Positions 33,719 through 42,870 are shown, counted from the first letter of the stretch. The stretch is 64,000 nucleotides of DNA from Desulfofundulus thermosubterraneus DSM 16057 (GCF_900142025.1 NZ_FQZM01000013.1:1-64000); one strand, 5' to 3'. The notes: a model not told the origin generated them from the letters alone. A program made the numbers and translations.

Positions 33719-34273
33719 TTAATTCGTTTCACCGGATATTTTTTCCCAAGCCTCCCGGTATACCCTGTAGTCATCCTCCCGGAACAGGACAAAACGCACT
33801 TCCTCAAAGAAATGATGTTCCCGGATAAAGTCGCGTACCGTGGTCAGGGCAATGAGCGCCGCCCGTTCCATGGGAAAGCGGTAGGCCCCGGTGCTGATGG
33901 AGGGAAAGGAAATGGAACGGATCCCCTTATCACCGGCCAGGGAGAGGCTGTTGTAATAGGCGTTTCTGAGCAATTCATCCTCCCCCCGGTTGCCTCCGGA
34001 CCAGACTGGTCCCACGGTATGGATTACAAAGCGGGCCTTTAATTTGCCACCGGTGGTCATCACCGCCTGGCCGGTAGGCAGGCTGCCTATCCGGGCCACA
34101 ATTTGTTTGCACTCCTCCAGGATCTGCGGCCCGCCGGCCCGGTGGATGGCCCCGTCCACCCCGCCGCCGCCCATCAGGCTGGAATTGGCTGCATTAACAA
34201 TGGCTTCGGTATCCTGCTGGGTGATATCCCCCACCATTAAGCGTAGCAAGGTTGAACCCAAACGCACCTCCAT
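33719..34273 (-). CDS. Macro-domain ADP-ribose hydrolase
   Basis: 184 residues, a single macro domain of the MacroD/YmdB type. Signatures: GDITQQDTEAIVNAANSSLM, GGGGVDGAIHRAGG and IHTVGPVW, then SFPSISTGAYRFP. These are the ADP-ribose-binding loops and the catalytic Asn/Asp region. Family members remove O-acetyl groups from O-acetyl-ADP-ribose or mono-ADP-ribose from proteins. GGGAGGGA precedes the ATG. It stands alone, just downstream of the terminator of the amidotransferase gene. Confidence 0.93.
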   Translation of the reverse strand: MEVRLGSTLLRLMVGDITQQDTEAIVNAANSSLMGGGGVDGAIHRAGGPQILEECKQIVARIGSLPTGQAVMTTGGKLKARFVIHTVGPVWSGGNRGEDELLRNAYYNSLSLAGDKGIRSISFPSISTGAYRFPMERAALIALTTVRDFIREHHFFEEVRFVLFREDDYRVYREAWEKISGETN

Positions 34274-34297
34274 GAAAAATCCCTCCCGGAATCAAAA

Positions 34298-34333
34298 AAC
34301 TTTGCCCAAATAATTCTCGTTCGGGCAAAGTTT
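34298..34333 (-). terminator. Intrinsic terminator after the amidotransferase gene
   Basis: AACTTTGCCC/GGGCAAAGTT stem followed on the minus strand by TTTT. It ends transcription from the gene upstream just before the macro-domain start. Confidence 0.85.
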
Positions 34334-34376
34334 TCCTCTCTTTTTTGCGTTTTATTTTAACCTAAAAACACCTGTT

Positions 34377-35090
34377 TTAGTGCCTTGACAAAATAGCGAT
34401 CCAGTTAGTCAGAAATTGCCCGGCCACCTGCCGGTATTCCTCCCAGATGGCCGCGGTCTCCTGCATCAGGCGGCCGGCGGCACCGGGACCGCCGTATTCT
34501 TCTAATTCATCGGCATAAGCTTCCGCCCAGGTGTTAATTATCTCCGGGTTTACCTCCAGATGAAACTGCAGGGCAAAGATGTGCCGGCCCAGAGAAAAGG
34601 CCTGATTAGGGCAATCCTTGCTGGCCGCCAGGTGTAACGCACCGGCAGGCATGGCAAAGGTATCGCCGTGCCACTGAAAAACGGGGAATTCCCCGGGTAG
34701 TCCGGCAAATAAAGGGGACTTTTGGCCGGCAGGGGTAAGGCGGAGCCTGTACCAGCCTATCTCCTGCACCGGATTGCGGGTGACGGGAGCTCCCAGGGCT
34801 TTGGCGATGAGCTGGCCGCCCAGGCAGATACCCAGCACAGGTAAACTTTTTTGTATTGCTTCTTTAATCAGTTGATCAACTTGCCTTAAATACGGATAGG
34901 ACTCCTCTTCATAGACGTTCATCGGGCCGCCCAGGATTACCAGGGCGCCATAGCCATCTAAAGAGGCGGGCAGGTGTGCCCCCGGTTGATCCATCACCCG
35001 TATATCAAGCTGCCAGCCCTCTTTCTCCATGGCCGGCTGCAAAAGACCCGGCCCTTCAATGGTCACATTTTGTACTACCAGCGCTCGCAA
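34377..35090 (-). CDS. Class I glutamine amidotransferase-like protein
   Basis: 237 residues. The nucleophile motif GICLGGQLIAKALGAP holds the catalytic Cys, and QFHLEVNPE provides the His-Glu pair. ALVILGGPMNVYEE is the oxyanion-strand segment. The family (GMP-synthase-like stand-alone amidotransferases) includes enzymes acting on glutamine-like or gamma-glutamyl substrates; no synthase partner is nearby. The TTG start has GGGAGGT upstream. Substrate unknown. Confidence 0.9.
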   Translation of the reverse strand: MRALVVQNVTIEGPGLLQPAMEKEGWQLDIRVMDQPGAHLPASLDGYGALVILGGPMNVYEEESYPYLRQVDQLIKEAIQKSLPVLGICLGGQLIAKALGAPVTRNPVQEIGWYRLRLTPAGQKSPLFAGLPGEFPVFQWHGDTFAMPAGALHLAASKDCPNQAFSLGRHIFALQFHLEVNPEIINTWAEAYADELEEYGGPGAAGRLMQETAAIWEEYRQVAGQFLTNWIAILSRH

Positions 35091-35365
35091 GTCAAAAAAC
35101 CTCCCGTCCGCCTTTTGAATTATTTTTAGCCTAAAATCTTTTGAAATAGCATTATTTTTTAGTCCCGGTCACAGCCTTCCAGCCGTCTTTACTTCCCATA
35201 TTACCATGACCGCACGTACCGGGCAAGCCTTACCTTACCGGATACCTCGATCTTGACACCCGCTAATTACCGTGGTAAGCTGACCTTGACAACTGAAAGC
35301 TGAGCTTGAGCTGAGCAGGGAAGAGCCAGGGGGAGCTTGAGACGACTCGGAGATTTCGGGGTGAG

Positions 35366-35395
35366 GACCAGCCAGGGGCTGGTCTTTCTGTTTTT
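35366..35395 (+). terminator. Attenuator-like terminator before pabA
   Basis: GACCAGCC/GGCTGGTC perfect stem, 3-nt loop, then TTTCTGTTTTT, placed about 50 nt before the pabA start on the same strand. The ~355 bp gap (35091-35446) holds this hairpin, short tandem-like CTGAGCTTGAG repeats at about 35300-35320, and no gene. I see no T-box or THF riboswitch core. Confidence 0.75.
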
Positions 35396-35446
35396 ACGGT
35401 GCGGGAGTGGTTTCACTGAATCTTCCAATTGGTGGAGGTTTTTACT

Positions 35447-36013
35447 GTGGTCATCATGATCGATAACTACGACTCCTTTGTGTACAACCTGGTCCAGTAC
35501 TTGCAAGAACTGGGGCAAGAGGTACGGGTTTTCCGTAACGACCGGGTGACCCTGGAGGAAATGGAAGATCTTTCTCCCAGCCACATTGTGATTTCCCCCG
35601 GTCCCTGCACACCAGATGAAGCAGGAATATCCCTGGCTGCGATCAAACACTTTGCCGGACGCATCCCCATCCTGGGCGTATGCCTGGGCCACCAAGCCAT
35701 CGGTCAGGCCTTTGGCGGGCGAGTCGTAAGGGCCGGCCGGCCCATGCACGGCAAGACTTCCCTGGTCTACCATGACGGCACGGGTATTTACCGCGGGCTA
35801 CCCAATCCCTTTGCCGCTGCCCGGTACCACTCCCTGCTGGTGGAAAGAGAAACCCTCCCGGGTTGCCTGACCATTACCGCCCAAACCGATCAGGGGGAAA
35901 TCATGGGTTTAAGGCACCGGGAATACCCGGTGGAGGGGGTACAGTTTCACCCGGAATCCATTTTAACGATGGTAGGGAAAAAACTGCTGGTAAATTTCCT
36001 GACCCTGGCCTGA
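35447..36013 (+). CDS. pabA: Aminodeoxychorismate/anthranilate synthase glutamine amidotransferase subunit
   Basis: About 188 residues. Catalytic Cys in [15 protein letters not shown], His/Glu in GVQFHPES, and the N-terminal [16 protein letters not shown]. PabA/TrpG supplies ammonia from glutamine to the chorismate-using subunit. The next genes are pabB and pabC, so folate (p-aminobenzoate) synthesis is the main role, although TrpG duty is possible. GTG start with TGGAGG 8 nt upstream. Attenuator-like hairpin upstream. Confidence 0.95.
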   Translation: MVIMIDNYDSFVYNLVQYLQELGQEVRVFRNDRVTLEEMEDLSPSHIVISPGPCTPDEAGISLAAIKHFAGRIPILGVCLGHQAIGQAFGGRVVRAGRPMHGKTSLVYHDGTGIYRGLPNPFAAARYHSLLVERETLPGCLTITAQTDQGEIMGLRHREYPVEGVQFHPESILTMVGKKLLVNFLTLA

Positions 36014-36038
36014 ATCCCAATGAAAGGGCGGATCGATT

Positions 36039-37604
36039 ATGCCGGTGTGTTTACCTCTAATAAAGAAAATACCGGTAACAGCAGACGTATTGGCCCTCTT
36101 CGAAGAGCTATCCTCCCGCCCCTACAGCTTTTTGCTGGACAGCGGGTTGGTCGTCCAGGGACTGGGCCGGTACTCCCTCATGGGAGCAGATCCCTTTCTG
36201 GTGTTGCGCTCCCGGGGAAAACGCTTATGGCTGGAACGGGAAGGGGAAACTACTCTTTTAACCGGCCACCCTCTGGAAAAGCTAAAAGATTTACTGGCCG
36301 ATTATCGCCTGCCCCCGGGCAGCTGTCCCCTTCCTTTTTGCGGCGGCGCGGTGGGATACTTCAGCTATGACCTGGGGCGGGTACTGGAAAAAATGCCTTC
36401 CCTGGCCATGGATGATTTACAAACCCCCGACCTCTGCCTGGGGTTTTACGACGTGGTCACGGTGGTAGACCGGGTTACGGGAGAAGTATGGGTGGTTTCC
36501 ACTGGTTTTCCGGAAACCGGTCCCGCAGTTGCCGTACGGCGGGCGCGGCAAAGGCTGGCTGAAACCTGCAGTTTGCTGGCCAGCGGGCTGCAACGGCAAC
36601 AAATGGTAACCGTTCCCGTAGAAACAAGCCGGGAACCGTGGTCACATGCCGGCGACACGGGCATACCACGGGTAAACAGCTCTCACCATGGAAGCCATCC
36701 CGGGAAACGAAACGCGCCCGTCCTTTTTGCCCATTTTGACGAAACCAGCTACTGCCGGGCGGTGCAGCGGGCCAAAGATTACATTGCCGCCGGGGATATC
36801 TTTCAGGTCAACCTGTCCCAGCGCTTTTCCCTGCCCCGGGTGGTGGAGCCCTGGCCCCTGTACCGGCGCCTGAGGGCCATCAACGCCGCTCCCATGGCGG
36901 CCTACCTGAACTTTGGAGAATTCCAGGTGGTCTGCTCTTCACCGGAACGCTTTTTAAAAGTAACCGGCCGCCGCGTGGAAACGCGGCCCATTAAAGGAAC
37001 CCGCCCCCGGGGAAAAGACCCGGCCAGCGATATGCTGTTCAGGGAGGAGTTATGGAACAGTGAAAAAGACCGGGCCGAACTGGTGATGATTGTGGATATG
37101 GAGCGCAACGACCTGGGACGGGTCTGCCGGACGGGATCGGTGCGGGTGCCGGAACTTTACCGGCTGGAGGAGTACGCCACCGTATTTCATCTGGTTTCCA
37201 CTGTGGAAGGGGAACTGGCCCCGGGTAAAGATGTGGTGGACCTGCTGGCGGCGGCCTTTCCCGGCGGCTCCATCAGCGGGGCGCCAAAGATCCGGGCCAT
37301 GGAAATCATTGAGGAACTGGAACCGGTACGCCGGGGTATTTACACCGGCTCCATCGGTTACATCGGCTTTGACGGTAACGCCGATTTAAATATAGTGATC
37401 CGCACGCTGATATTTAAAGGGGAACAAATCTACTTCCAGGTTGGCGGCGGCATTACTATCGATTCAGATCCTTACATGGAGTACGTAGAAACGCTGGACA
37501 AGGCCCGGGCACTGGTACGGGCGCTGGGTCTGGATGACCGGCAGGCCTTTACTTCCCTGGCCGTCAGGCCGGTGGTGCATGAGGAGCATCGATCAACCCA
37601 GTGA
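36039..37604 (+). CDS. pabB: Aminodeoxychorismate synthase component I
   Basis: 521 residues, the chorismate-binding fold. Motifs: YIAAGDIFQVNLSQRFSLP, VCSSPERFLKV, PIKGTRPRGKDP, IVDMERNDLGRVCR, and GGSISGAPKIRAMEII. An N-terminal domain (about 1-190) belongs to the anthranilate-synthase I family. The central stretch (about 195-230, NSSHHGSHPGKRN) is a non-conserved linker. The enzyme converts chorismate to 4-amino-4-deoxychorismate with PabA. It lies 25 bp after pabA. Confidence 0.94.
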   Translation: MPVCLPLIKKIPVTADVLALFEELSSRPYSFLLDSGLVVQGLGRYSLMGADPFLVLRSRGKRLWLEREGETTLLTGHPLEKLKDLLADYRLPPGSCPLPFCGGAVGYFSYDLGRVLEKMPSLAMDDLQTPDLCLGFYDVVTVVDRVTGEVWVVSTGFPETGPAVAVRRARQRLAETCSLLASGLQRQQMVTVPVETSREPWSHAGDTGIPRVNSSHHGSHPGKRNAPVLFAHFDETSYCRAVQRAKDYIAAGDIFQVNLSQRFSLPRVVEPWPLYRRLRAINAAPMAAYLNFGEFQVVCSSPERFLKVTGRRVETRPIKGTRPRGKDPASDMLFREELWNSEKDRAELVMIVDMERNDLGRVCRTGSVRVPELYRLEEYATVFHLVSTVEGELAPGKDVVDLLAAAFPGGSISGAPKIRAMEIIEELEPVRRGIYTGSIGYIGFDGNADLNIVIRTLIFKGEQIYFQVGGGITIDSDPYMEYVETLDKARALVRALGLDDRQAFTSLAVRPVVHEEHRSTQ

Positions 37605-37666
37605 TAGATATAACGTCTGGCGGGATGTTTCTCCCCCTGAAGTGCCCCAAAAGAGGTGATAGATAA

Positions 37667-38497
37667 TTGAACACCGTGATATGTATAAACGGCCAGTTTT
37701 TGCCGGCAAGCCGCGCTCAAGTTCCCGCCCTGGACCAGGGATTCCTTTATGGCTACGGCCTTTTTGAGACCATCCTGGTACGTGGGGGTCAACCCGTGTT
37801 GCTGGAAGCACACCTGAAACGGCTGGAGAAGGGATGCACAGCCCTGGGGATGGCCCTGCCCCTGTTACTGACTGAGTTGGGCAGTCTGGTACATCAAACA
37901 ATAAAACTAAACGATACCACAGACGGCGCCCTGCGTCTAACCCTTTCCGCCGGAACGGCCCCGGGCGAAGCCGCCGGTAACCTGGTCATCTCCACCCGCC
38001 CCCTGCCTTACAGCACCCCGGACTACCAGAAGGGGTTTCGGGCCGGCTGGTCGTCTTTCCGGCGTAATGAACAATCTCCTCTGGTAAAATTCAAAACTTT
38101 AAACTACCTGGAAAATGTGCTGGCCAAAAAGGAAGCCCGGGAAAGGGGGTGGGATGAGGCACTTTTTTTGAACACCGCCGGCTATGTGGCAGAAGGAGCA
38201 GTGAGCAATATCTTTCTGGTTAAAAACGGCCAGGTGATTACTCCCTCTCCGGATCAGGGGTTGCTGCCCGGCATCATGAGGCAGGTGGTGCTGGAAACCT
38301 GCCGCCGGCTGGGCATTGCGGCACAGGAGCGGCCGGTCTCGCCGCATGAACTGCTCGACGCCGACGAGTGTTTCCTGACCAATTCTTTAATGATGGTAAT
38401 GCCCCTGGTAAAAATTTATGACCGCCCCATCGGAAGCGGACAACCAGGAGTTGTAACCGAAGAGATAAAAATGGCGGTAAGGGACCACATATCATAG
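37667..38497 (+). CDS. pabC: Aminodeoxychorismate lyase / branched-chain aminotransferase family
   Basis: 276 residues, class IV PLP enzyme. LDQGFLYGYGLFETILVRGG is the family N-terminus; the PLP lysine is in KFKTLNYLENVLAKKEA; phosphate-binding segment EGAVSNIFLVKNG; and LLPGIMRQVVLE. It removes pyruvate from aminodeoxychorismate to give p-aminobenzoate. The class IV fold also serves D-amino acid and branched-chain aminotransferases; the operon with pabA and pabB decides for PabC. TTG start with AGAGGTGAT upstream. Confidence 0.92.
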   Translation: MNTVICINGQFLPASRAQVPALDQGFLYGYGLFETILVRGGQPVLLEAHLKRLEKGCTALGMALPLLLTELGSLVHQTIKLNDTTDGALRLTLSAGTAPGEAAGNLVISTRPLPYSTPDYQKGFRAGWSSFRRNEQSPLVKFKTLNYLENVLAKKEARERGWDEALFLNTAGYVAEGAVSNIFLVKNGQVITPSPDQGLLPGIMRQVVLETCRRLGIAAQERPVSPHELLDADECFLTNSLMMVMPLVKIYDRPIGSGQPGVVTEEIKMAVRDHIS

Positions 38498-38615
38498 TCC
38501 GGGAGCGGATGCGGAAAAGGCCGGATAAACGGTAAGTGACCATAAGCATAGCATAGGCCACTTCCCCCGGCGGTTCTCATCGCGGGGTAACCTCAGTTCT
38601 GGGGATCATAATATC

Positions 38616-38640
38616 GAAGCCACCCGATAGGGTGGCTTTT
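38616..38640. terminator. Bidirectional terminator between convergent genes
   Basis: AAGCCACCC/GGGTGGCTT stem with GATA loop, T-run on the plus strand. It serves the pab operon and perhaps the convergent gene. Confidence 0.82.
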
Positions 38641-38656
38641 GCGAGCATTTTATTCA

Positions 38657-39625
38657 CTATTCTACCGCCACAAGATTGCCTTCCCGGTAGTAATTTACTT
38701 TAGCTTTCAAACCTTCTCCAATAAAGCGCAGAGGCACCAGTGCCCGTCCGTCAACAACCCTGGCGGGAACCTCCAGCATAACCGGTTTCCCGTCAACCAA
38801 TGCCTTCCCGCTGCCCACTACCAGTTTAACGGTGGAGTTGTTGAGTTGAATGTTAATGGTGTTATCCTTGTAATCAACGGCGGCACCGAGACCCTCTGCC
38901 AGTACCCGGAGCGGCACCAGGACGCGGCCATTTTCAACCACGGGGGCCACATCAAACATGGGCATGTTTCCTTTTATATACACTTTTACCTTATTATTAT
39001 CTTTTATTTTAGCAAAAACCTTATTTAAGACAGAATAGATTTCATCGTCACCCGGGTTGTTCCTCAGGGCCTGCTCTAACAGCGAACGGGCATCCTCCAT
39101 TTTTCCGGCCTTAATGAACATCTCACCCAGGTGTTTATAACCTTGTGCCCTGGTAAGGCTATCGGCGGACATATCCTCTTCTAACGCCTCTTTCAATTCC
39201 CCGGCTACGATGACGATCTCATTCTGGTCGTTCCAATCCTTAAGGTACTGCTTTGCTTCATAAACCGCCTGGGCAACGCTTCTCCCTTCCAAAATGGCCT
39301 GCAGAGCGGCCCGGGCCACCGGGTTTTTCACATGCTGCAGGGCGTTTTCTACACCCTTATAAACGTGTTCTGTCACGCTCTTCTTTTTTTCCTGCTTTTT
39401 TAGCCCATTTTCCTCTCTTTCCTTATTCTGGTTCTGCTCTTTTTCCTCAATTGTGGCCCCTTCATTCATGTTCCTTTCATGTTCTTGCTCAATGTTCCGT
39501 TCAGCGTGTCCTCTGGCCTGGCCGGACTGACCCCAACCTTTTGGCGCAGCCCACGCACCGGCCGCCAGGGAAAAGATCAGTACGGTAACCAGTGCCAGGG
39601 AGAAAAACTTTTTCAACCCCTTCAT
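38657..39625 (-). CDS. Secreted stalk-domain (copper amine oxidase-like) protein with TPR-like region
   Basis: 322 residues. Signal peptide (FFSLALVTVLIFSLAAGAWA), a Glu/Lys/Asn-rich coiled-coil segment (about 35-90), a helical TPR-like pair (about 165-205, YKHLGEMFIKAGKMEDARSL), and a C-terminal stalk domain with VVENGRVLVPLRVLAEGLGA and VVDGRALVPLRFIGEGLKA. The stalk domain resembles that of the gene at the left edge. It is likely a wall or spore-envelope protein. Function unknown. Confidence 0.85.
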   Translation of the reverse strand: MKGLKKFFSLALVTVLIFSLAAGAWAAPKGWGQSGQARGHAERNIEQEHERNMNEGATIEEKEQNQNKEREENGLKKQEKKKSVTEHVYKGVENALQHVKNPVARAALQAILEGRSVAQAVYEAKQYLKDWNDQNEIVIVAGELKEALEEDMSADSLTRAQGYKHLGEMFIKAGKMEDARSLLEQALRNNPGDDEIYSVLNKVFAKIKDNNKVKVYIKGNMPMFDVAPVVENGRVLVPLRVLAEGLGAAVDYKDNTINIQLNNSTVKLVVGSGKALVDGKPVMLEVPARVVDGRALVPLRFIGEGLKAKVNYYREGNLVAVE

Positions 39626-39853
39626 AAACCACCCTCCATTCTTTTGTTTTTTGCTTCGTACATTTTATACGATTGGCCAGTCAGTTTTAAGGGGTGAAGG
39701 GCCAACCTTTTTTCCGATTGCTGCTTATTTCAGCAAGTGCTTGAGAATCTTATCACCATACTTGAAGAACAAAACACTTCAAATAGTATGCATCAAGGGT
39801 AGGGCCGGAATCCCTTGCGCCGCAAGGGTTCCAGGCCCGCTCCTGGCGGTTTG

Positions 39854-40030
39854 CTAACGCTTGCTAACGCCGTTGCCCAATACCTCCCCGATAGCTGCGG
39901 CAGCCGCTGCCTGGGTGTCCGGCAGCAGATGGAGTAGGTATCCAGCGTGGTCTTTACGCTGGCGTGACCTAACCGTGAGTTCCACCGGCCCCTGCCTCTG
40001 GCTTTTTCTTTTCTTTGTGGTCCTGCCCAT
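39854..40030 (-). pseudogene. Internally deleted tyrosine recombinase (integrase) remnant
   Basis: An intact start with AAAGGAG ribosome site gives MGRTTKKRKSQRQGPVE, like phage/ICE integrase N-termini. The end in the same frame is LLPDTQAAAAAAIGEVLG and a stop, a typical integrase C-terminus. Between them the frame reads nonsense, but the +1 frame reads RLGHASVKTTLDTYS, which is the box with the catalytic His. So the SAM-like and catalytic core is lost and a base is missing near TACTCCATCTG. A relic of a mobile element. Otherwise 39626-40292 shows no gene. Confidence 0.85.
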
Positions 40031-40071
40031 GACAAACAGCTCCTTTCGCAGCTTTACCTTAAAAAAATAAG

Positions 40072-40097
40072 AACCCTGCCGGTACAGGCAGGGTTTT
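40072..40097. terminator. Hairpin terminator
   Basis: AACCCTGCC/GGCAGGGTT stem with a 6-nt loop and a T-run on the plus strand; As before it make it usable on the minus strand as well. Confidence 0.75.
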
Positions 40098-40292
40098 TCC
40101 GGTTTTTTGTGGTGCTGTTTAAAATTTTGTCCATATAAAGCAGGAGATTCCGTTTTTTTGTCGAATAAAGTCCCCCCGTAAAAAGGTGAGCGATGAACTG
40201 CGGTCTGTAACGTGGGCGCTTGGACCGGAGTGAGCCAGTAGCGCAACCGCCGCCTGCCAGTTTGTGTTAAAACAGGGAGGGGCTTTTTATTT

Positions 40293-41459
40293 ATGCAATC
40301 TTTCGTACACCCTTCAGAAAATTACCAGATTCTTAAATCCCTTGATAGCCTGGTTCAAAACATAACTGAAAATCAGAAAGTGTTTTGTCAGAAAGTTGCA
40401 GAAATCAAGGACAATCACTACACGCTGGTAAAAAGCTACTACCAAGAATCGCAAAGACTGATTAAAATGTTGAAAGAAACGGCATTCCTGTGCTCCCTAA
40501 TGTTCAGCATTGAAGACGAAAAGAGCATCTGCGTCAGCGCCATAAACATCCTGCGCAAATTACTCCAGGAACCGGTAACAATCAGGATTTTATGCGCTTC
40601 CAGCAGTCGTACCAAATTGGAAACCGTTGCGGAAGAGAAATCTGCCGCGCACGATATCAAAAACGTATGCTCAAAAAGCCCGCTCAACTGCATTGCAATT
40701 AAGACGTGCCGCTCCATAATCTACTCACCGCTGGAAAGCACCGTCCCCTGCCCGGAAATGCTGGACTCACCCGACCAGTACACGTATGCCTGTGTACCGC
40801 TGGTCGCGGAGGGCGTGGCATTCGGCTGCATAAATATTCTCTTTGAACATGAAACTAAGATGGACCGGTTGAAAGAGAACATAGATTTGATTAACATTCT
40901 AGCGGGCTATGCATCGTTGGCAATATACAATAACCGGCTCATCAAAACCGTGAAAAGAGAGGCACTGACAGATAAACTAACCGGTCTTCCCAACCGGCGT
41001 TTCGGTATGGAAGCCCTGCAAGGCGAAATCAACCGGAGCAAAAGATACGGCCATGTATTCTCTGTCGCTATGCTGGACATCGATAATTTCAAGCTGGTGA
41101 ACGACAACTACGGCCACACCGAAGGCGACAAAGTGCTCACGCTGATGGCTGACCTGGCCCGCAAGTGTTTGAGAAATGTGGACCTGGTTGCCAGATTCGG
41201 CGGAGAGGAATTTTTAATTATCCTCCCGGAAACCGACATCAAGAGGGCATGCGCGGTCGTCGAACGATTCTGCAGGGTATTTAATGAAGCCAGTTTAACC
41301 GATGTCCTGTGCGCAAAGAACCTGACTCTCAGCGGCGGCATCGCTCAGTTTCCGCACGACGGAGAAGACGCCCTTTCGCTGTTAAAAACAGCGGACGAGA
41401 GGCTCTACCTGGCCAAAAGCAGCGGGCGCAACAGGATAGTTGCCGATAAGCTGAACTAA
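40293..41459 (+). CDS. GAF-GGDEF diguanylate cyclase
   Basis: 388 residues. An N-terminal helical segment (1-60), a GAF-like domain (about 65-205) with Cys-rich patches, and a GGDEF domain (about 220-385). The active-site motif reads GGEEF near residue 304, with TDKLTGLPNRRFGMEAL and VAMLDIDNFKLVNDNYGH. An inhibitory RxxD site is not obvious. It makes cyclic di-GMP from GTP, probably cytosolic since no membrane segment is seen. It stands alone between the integrase relic and a toxin-antitoxin graveyard. Confidence 0.93.
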   Translation: MQSFVHPSENYQILKSLDSLVQNITENQKVFCQKVAEIKDNHYTLVKSYYQESQRLIKMLKETAFLCSLMFSIEDEKSICVSAINILRKLLQEPVTIRILCASSSRTKLETVAEEKSAAHDIKNVCSKSPLNCIAIKTCRSIIYSPLESTVPCPEMLDSPDQYTYACVPLVAEGVAFGCINILFEHETKMDRLKENIDLINILAGYASLAIYNNRLIKTVKREALTDKLTGLPNRRFGMEALQGEINRSKRYGHVFSVAMLDIDNFKLVNDNYGHTEGDKVLTLMADLARKCLRNVDLVARFGGEEFLIILPETDIKRACAVVERFCRVFNEASLTDVLCAKNLTLSGGIAQFPHDGEDALSLLKTADERLYLAKSSGRNRIVADKLN

Positions 41460-41638
41460 ATTCCCGGCTTTCAAGGGAAACCTATCGCACCCGGTTTTGT
41501 GTTCTAACGAAGTGAATAAACCGCAGGTACCCGGACAGCACTCCGGGAAAAGAAGCGGCGACCGGTGGTTCAGTTCGACGGCTCTCGCAAAACCACACAG
41601 CGATTAAGACAGAAGGCCCCACCAAGAAAACAAAAACA

Positions 41639-41668
41639 CCCGGCAAGGGTCACTTATCCCTGCCGGGT
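41639..41668 (-). terminator. Terminator downstream of the Rpn remnant
   Basis: CCCGGCAGGG/CCCTTGCCGGG stem (8-nt loop), then on the minus strand TGTTTTTGTTTT. Confidence 0.8.
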
Positions 41669-41708
41669 TCAAAATTCTTATTGAAGCAGGAGGCGGGTTA
41701 ACCAGGGC

Positions 41709-42065
41709 TCACATCCTGGAAACGATTTCTGCCGCCTGCTCCGGTGTTTCCGCGTCAAGCAATTCATCGTAAAGGCGTTCCAATGCTTCAATATCGGTTA
41801 TCTGTTTAATTTTTGCTTGCAACTCGCTTGATACCGATTTGAATCTCTTCCGGACAAATCTAATAATGGATTCTCTTACGCCTTCTGCTTTAGCTCCGAC
41901 CACCATAGAAATCTCGTCCCGGATGGCCTTTTCCCGCAGCTCATAGAGGCGGCGTTCTTTCTCGCTTTTCTTGAAGATTTCTTCGATGGTCAACGCTTTT
42001 TTCAGGCCCGGCACTTCCACCGGTATCGCCTCCAATTCGTCGCCCGGAAGGTTGTTCAGGTACAT
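41709..42065 (-). pseudogene. Truncated Rpn-type PD-(D/E)XK nuclease/transposase-like gene
   Basis: 118 residues that match only the C-terminal part of the Rpn/YhgA family: GLKKALTIEEIFKKSEKERR, YELREKAIRDE, and a charged helical end. Homology continues upstream of the first Met (ALEAWL in frame) but stops at an in-frame TAA, and no nuclease domain remains. I read it as a remnant, not a functional gene. The upstream fragment abuts the damaged MazF gene. Confidence 0.75.
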
Positions 42066-42093
42066 TAACCAGGCTTCCAGTGCGTAATTTTAT

Positions 42094-42420
42094 TTAGACC
42101 AAAGCGTTTGCCAATAATTTTTTAACCTCGACAAAATCGCTTTCGCTTAACTTCCCTATTTTCTTAACTAAGCTCGAATTTACCGCAAATAACTTGCTCG
42201 CACAAACCTTAGAGGGTAGATTAAGACCAGCTTCCTTCTAGTTGTTTAAAGCGTACTCGAAAGCATTTTTCACCGGTTGCCCTGATATTGCCGCTACGAC
42301 AACTAAGCCTGTCACCGCAGTAAATTCGGGTTTACTTACAACAAGAGCGGGCCGCACTTTCGCCCCGCTCAGGTCAGAATACGCGAAATTAGTAACCACT
42401 ACCTCACCAGGATTTGGCAT
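42094..42420 (-). pseudogene. MazF/PemK-type toxin with a nonsense codon
   Basis: The frame starts MPNPGEVVVTNFAYSDLSGA, KVRPALVVS, the PemK/MazF signature, with GGAGGTG 10 nt upstream. It is stopped by a TAG after EYALNN. In the same frame beyond the TAG it reads KEAGLNLPSKVCASKLFAVN, LVKKIGKLSESDFVEV to a TAA, which is the normal family C-terminus. One substitution (probably Trp TGG to TAG) therefore separates it from a full-length ~108-residue toxin. Confidence 0.85.
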
Positions 42421-42826
42421 AGGCTTTATCCACCTCCGGGTCATTCCAGTCGTCGTAAATTTCTTCCGGGTCCCGGAGTGGCGTCGCTATCCGCCGAAGT
42501 AATTCCTTGTAAAGAATTTTTGCTTCTTCAATCGAAAGCTGGTTTATTTCCTGAAGAAGCTCTTCTATCTTGCCCATAAGAATCGCCCCAGGACTATAAT
42601 AACACAACGTTTTCATCATAGCCACTCCCTTCCGAAAAATGCCGGTCACCCGGACGCGGGCGGCGTTCAGCTCTTCCCGGAGCTTCGCCAGCTCAGGGGA
42701 GTTTGCCCGCTGGTTCGGGGGCAGGGCGGCTTCCTGCGCCTTTAACTGCGCGTCCAGGTCGTAGATGCGGCATTTCGCCGCAAAAGCACGACCTGCGGCG
42801 ACTTTGATCTCGGTGGTGTTAACCAA
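42404..42826 (-). CDS. Putative antitoxin of the damaged MazF/PemK module
   Basis: About 140 residues. The C-terminal part (IEELLQEINQLSIEEAKILY, LRDPEEIYDDWNDPEVDKAY) resembles antitoxin tails and its stop overlaps the toxin start by 17 nt, as in TA operons. The N-terminal part (KVAAGRAFAAKCRIYDLDAQ, LREELNAARVRV) is helical. The TTG start has no good ribosome site; an in-frame ATT at 42847 with AAAGGAG 7 nt upstream is a better but rare start, and an internal MMKTLCYY has GGAAGGGAG upstream. So it might be two fused or overlapping small genes. Confidence 0.65.
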   Translation of the reverse strand: MVNTTEIKVAAGRAFAAKCRIYDLDAQLKAQEAALPPNQRANSPELAKLREELNAARVRVTGIFRKGVAMMKTLCYYSPGAILMGKIEELLQEINQLSIEEAKILYKELLRRIATPLRDPEEIYDDWNDPEVDKAYAKSW

Positions 42827-42870
42827 TAATTCCGTGAGTTTTTGAATGGGAATTCTCCTTTCTAGCGATG

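Noticed and set aside
35100-35446. T-box or THF riboswitch before pabA
   Set aside because: Neither the T-box GGGTGGNACCGCG nor the THF core is present; only a terminator hairpin can be supported.
42094-42420. TAG in the MazF frame read as pyrrolysine or another recoding
   Set aside because: The residue expected there in the family is Trp, no PYLIS-like element is visible, and neighbouring genes are clearly decaying.
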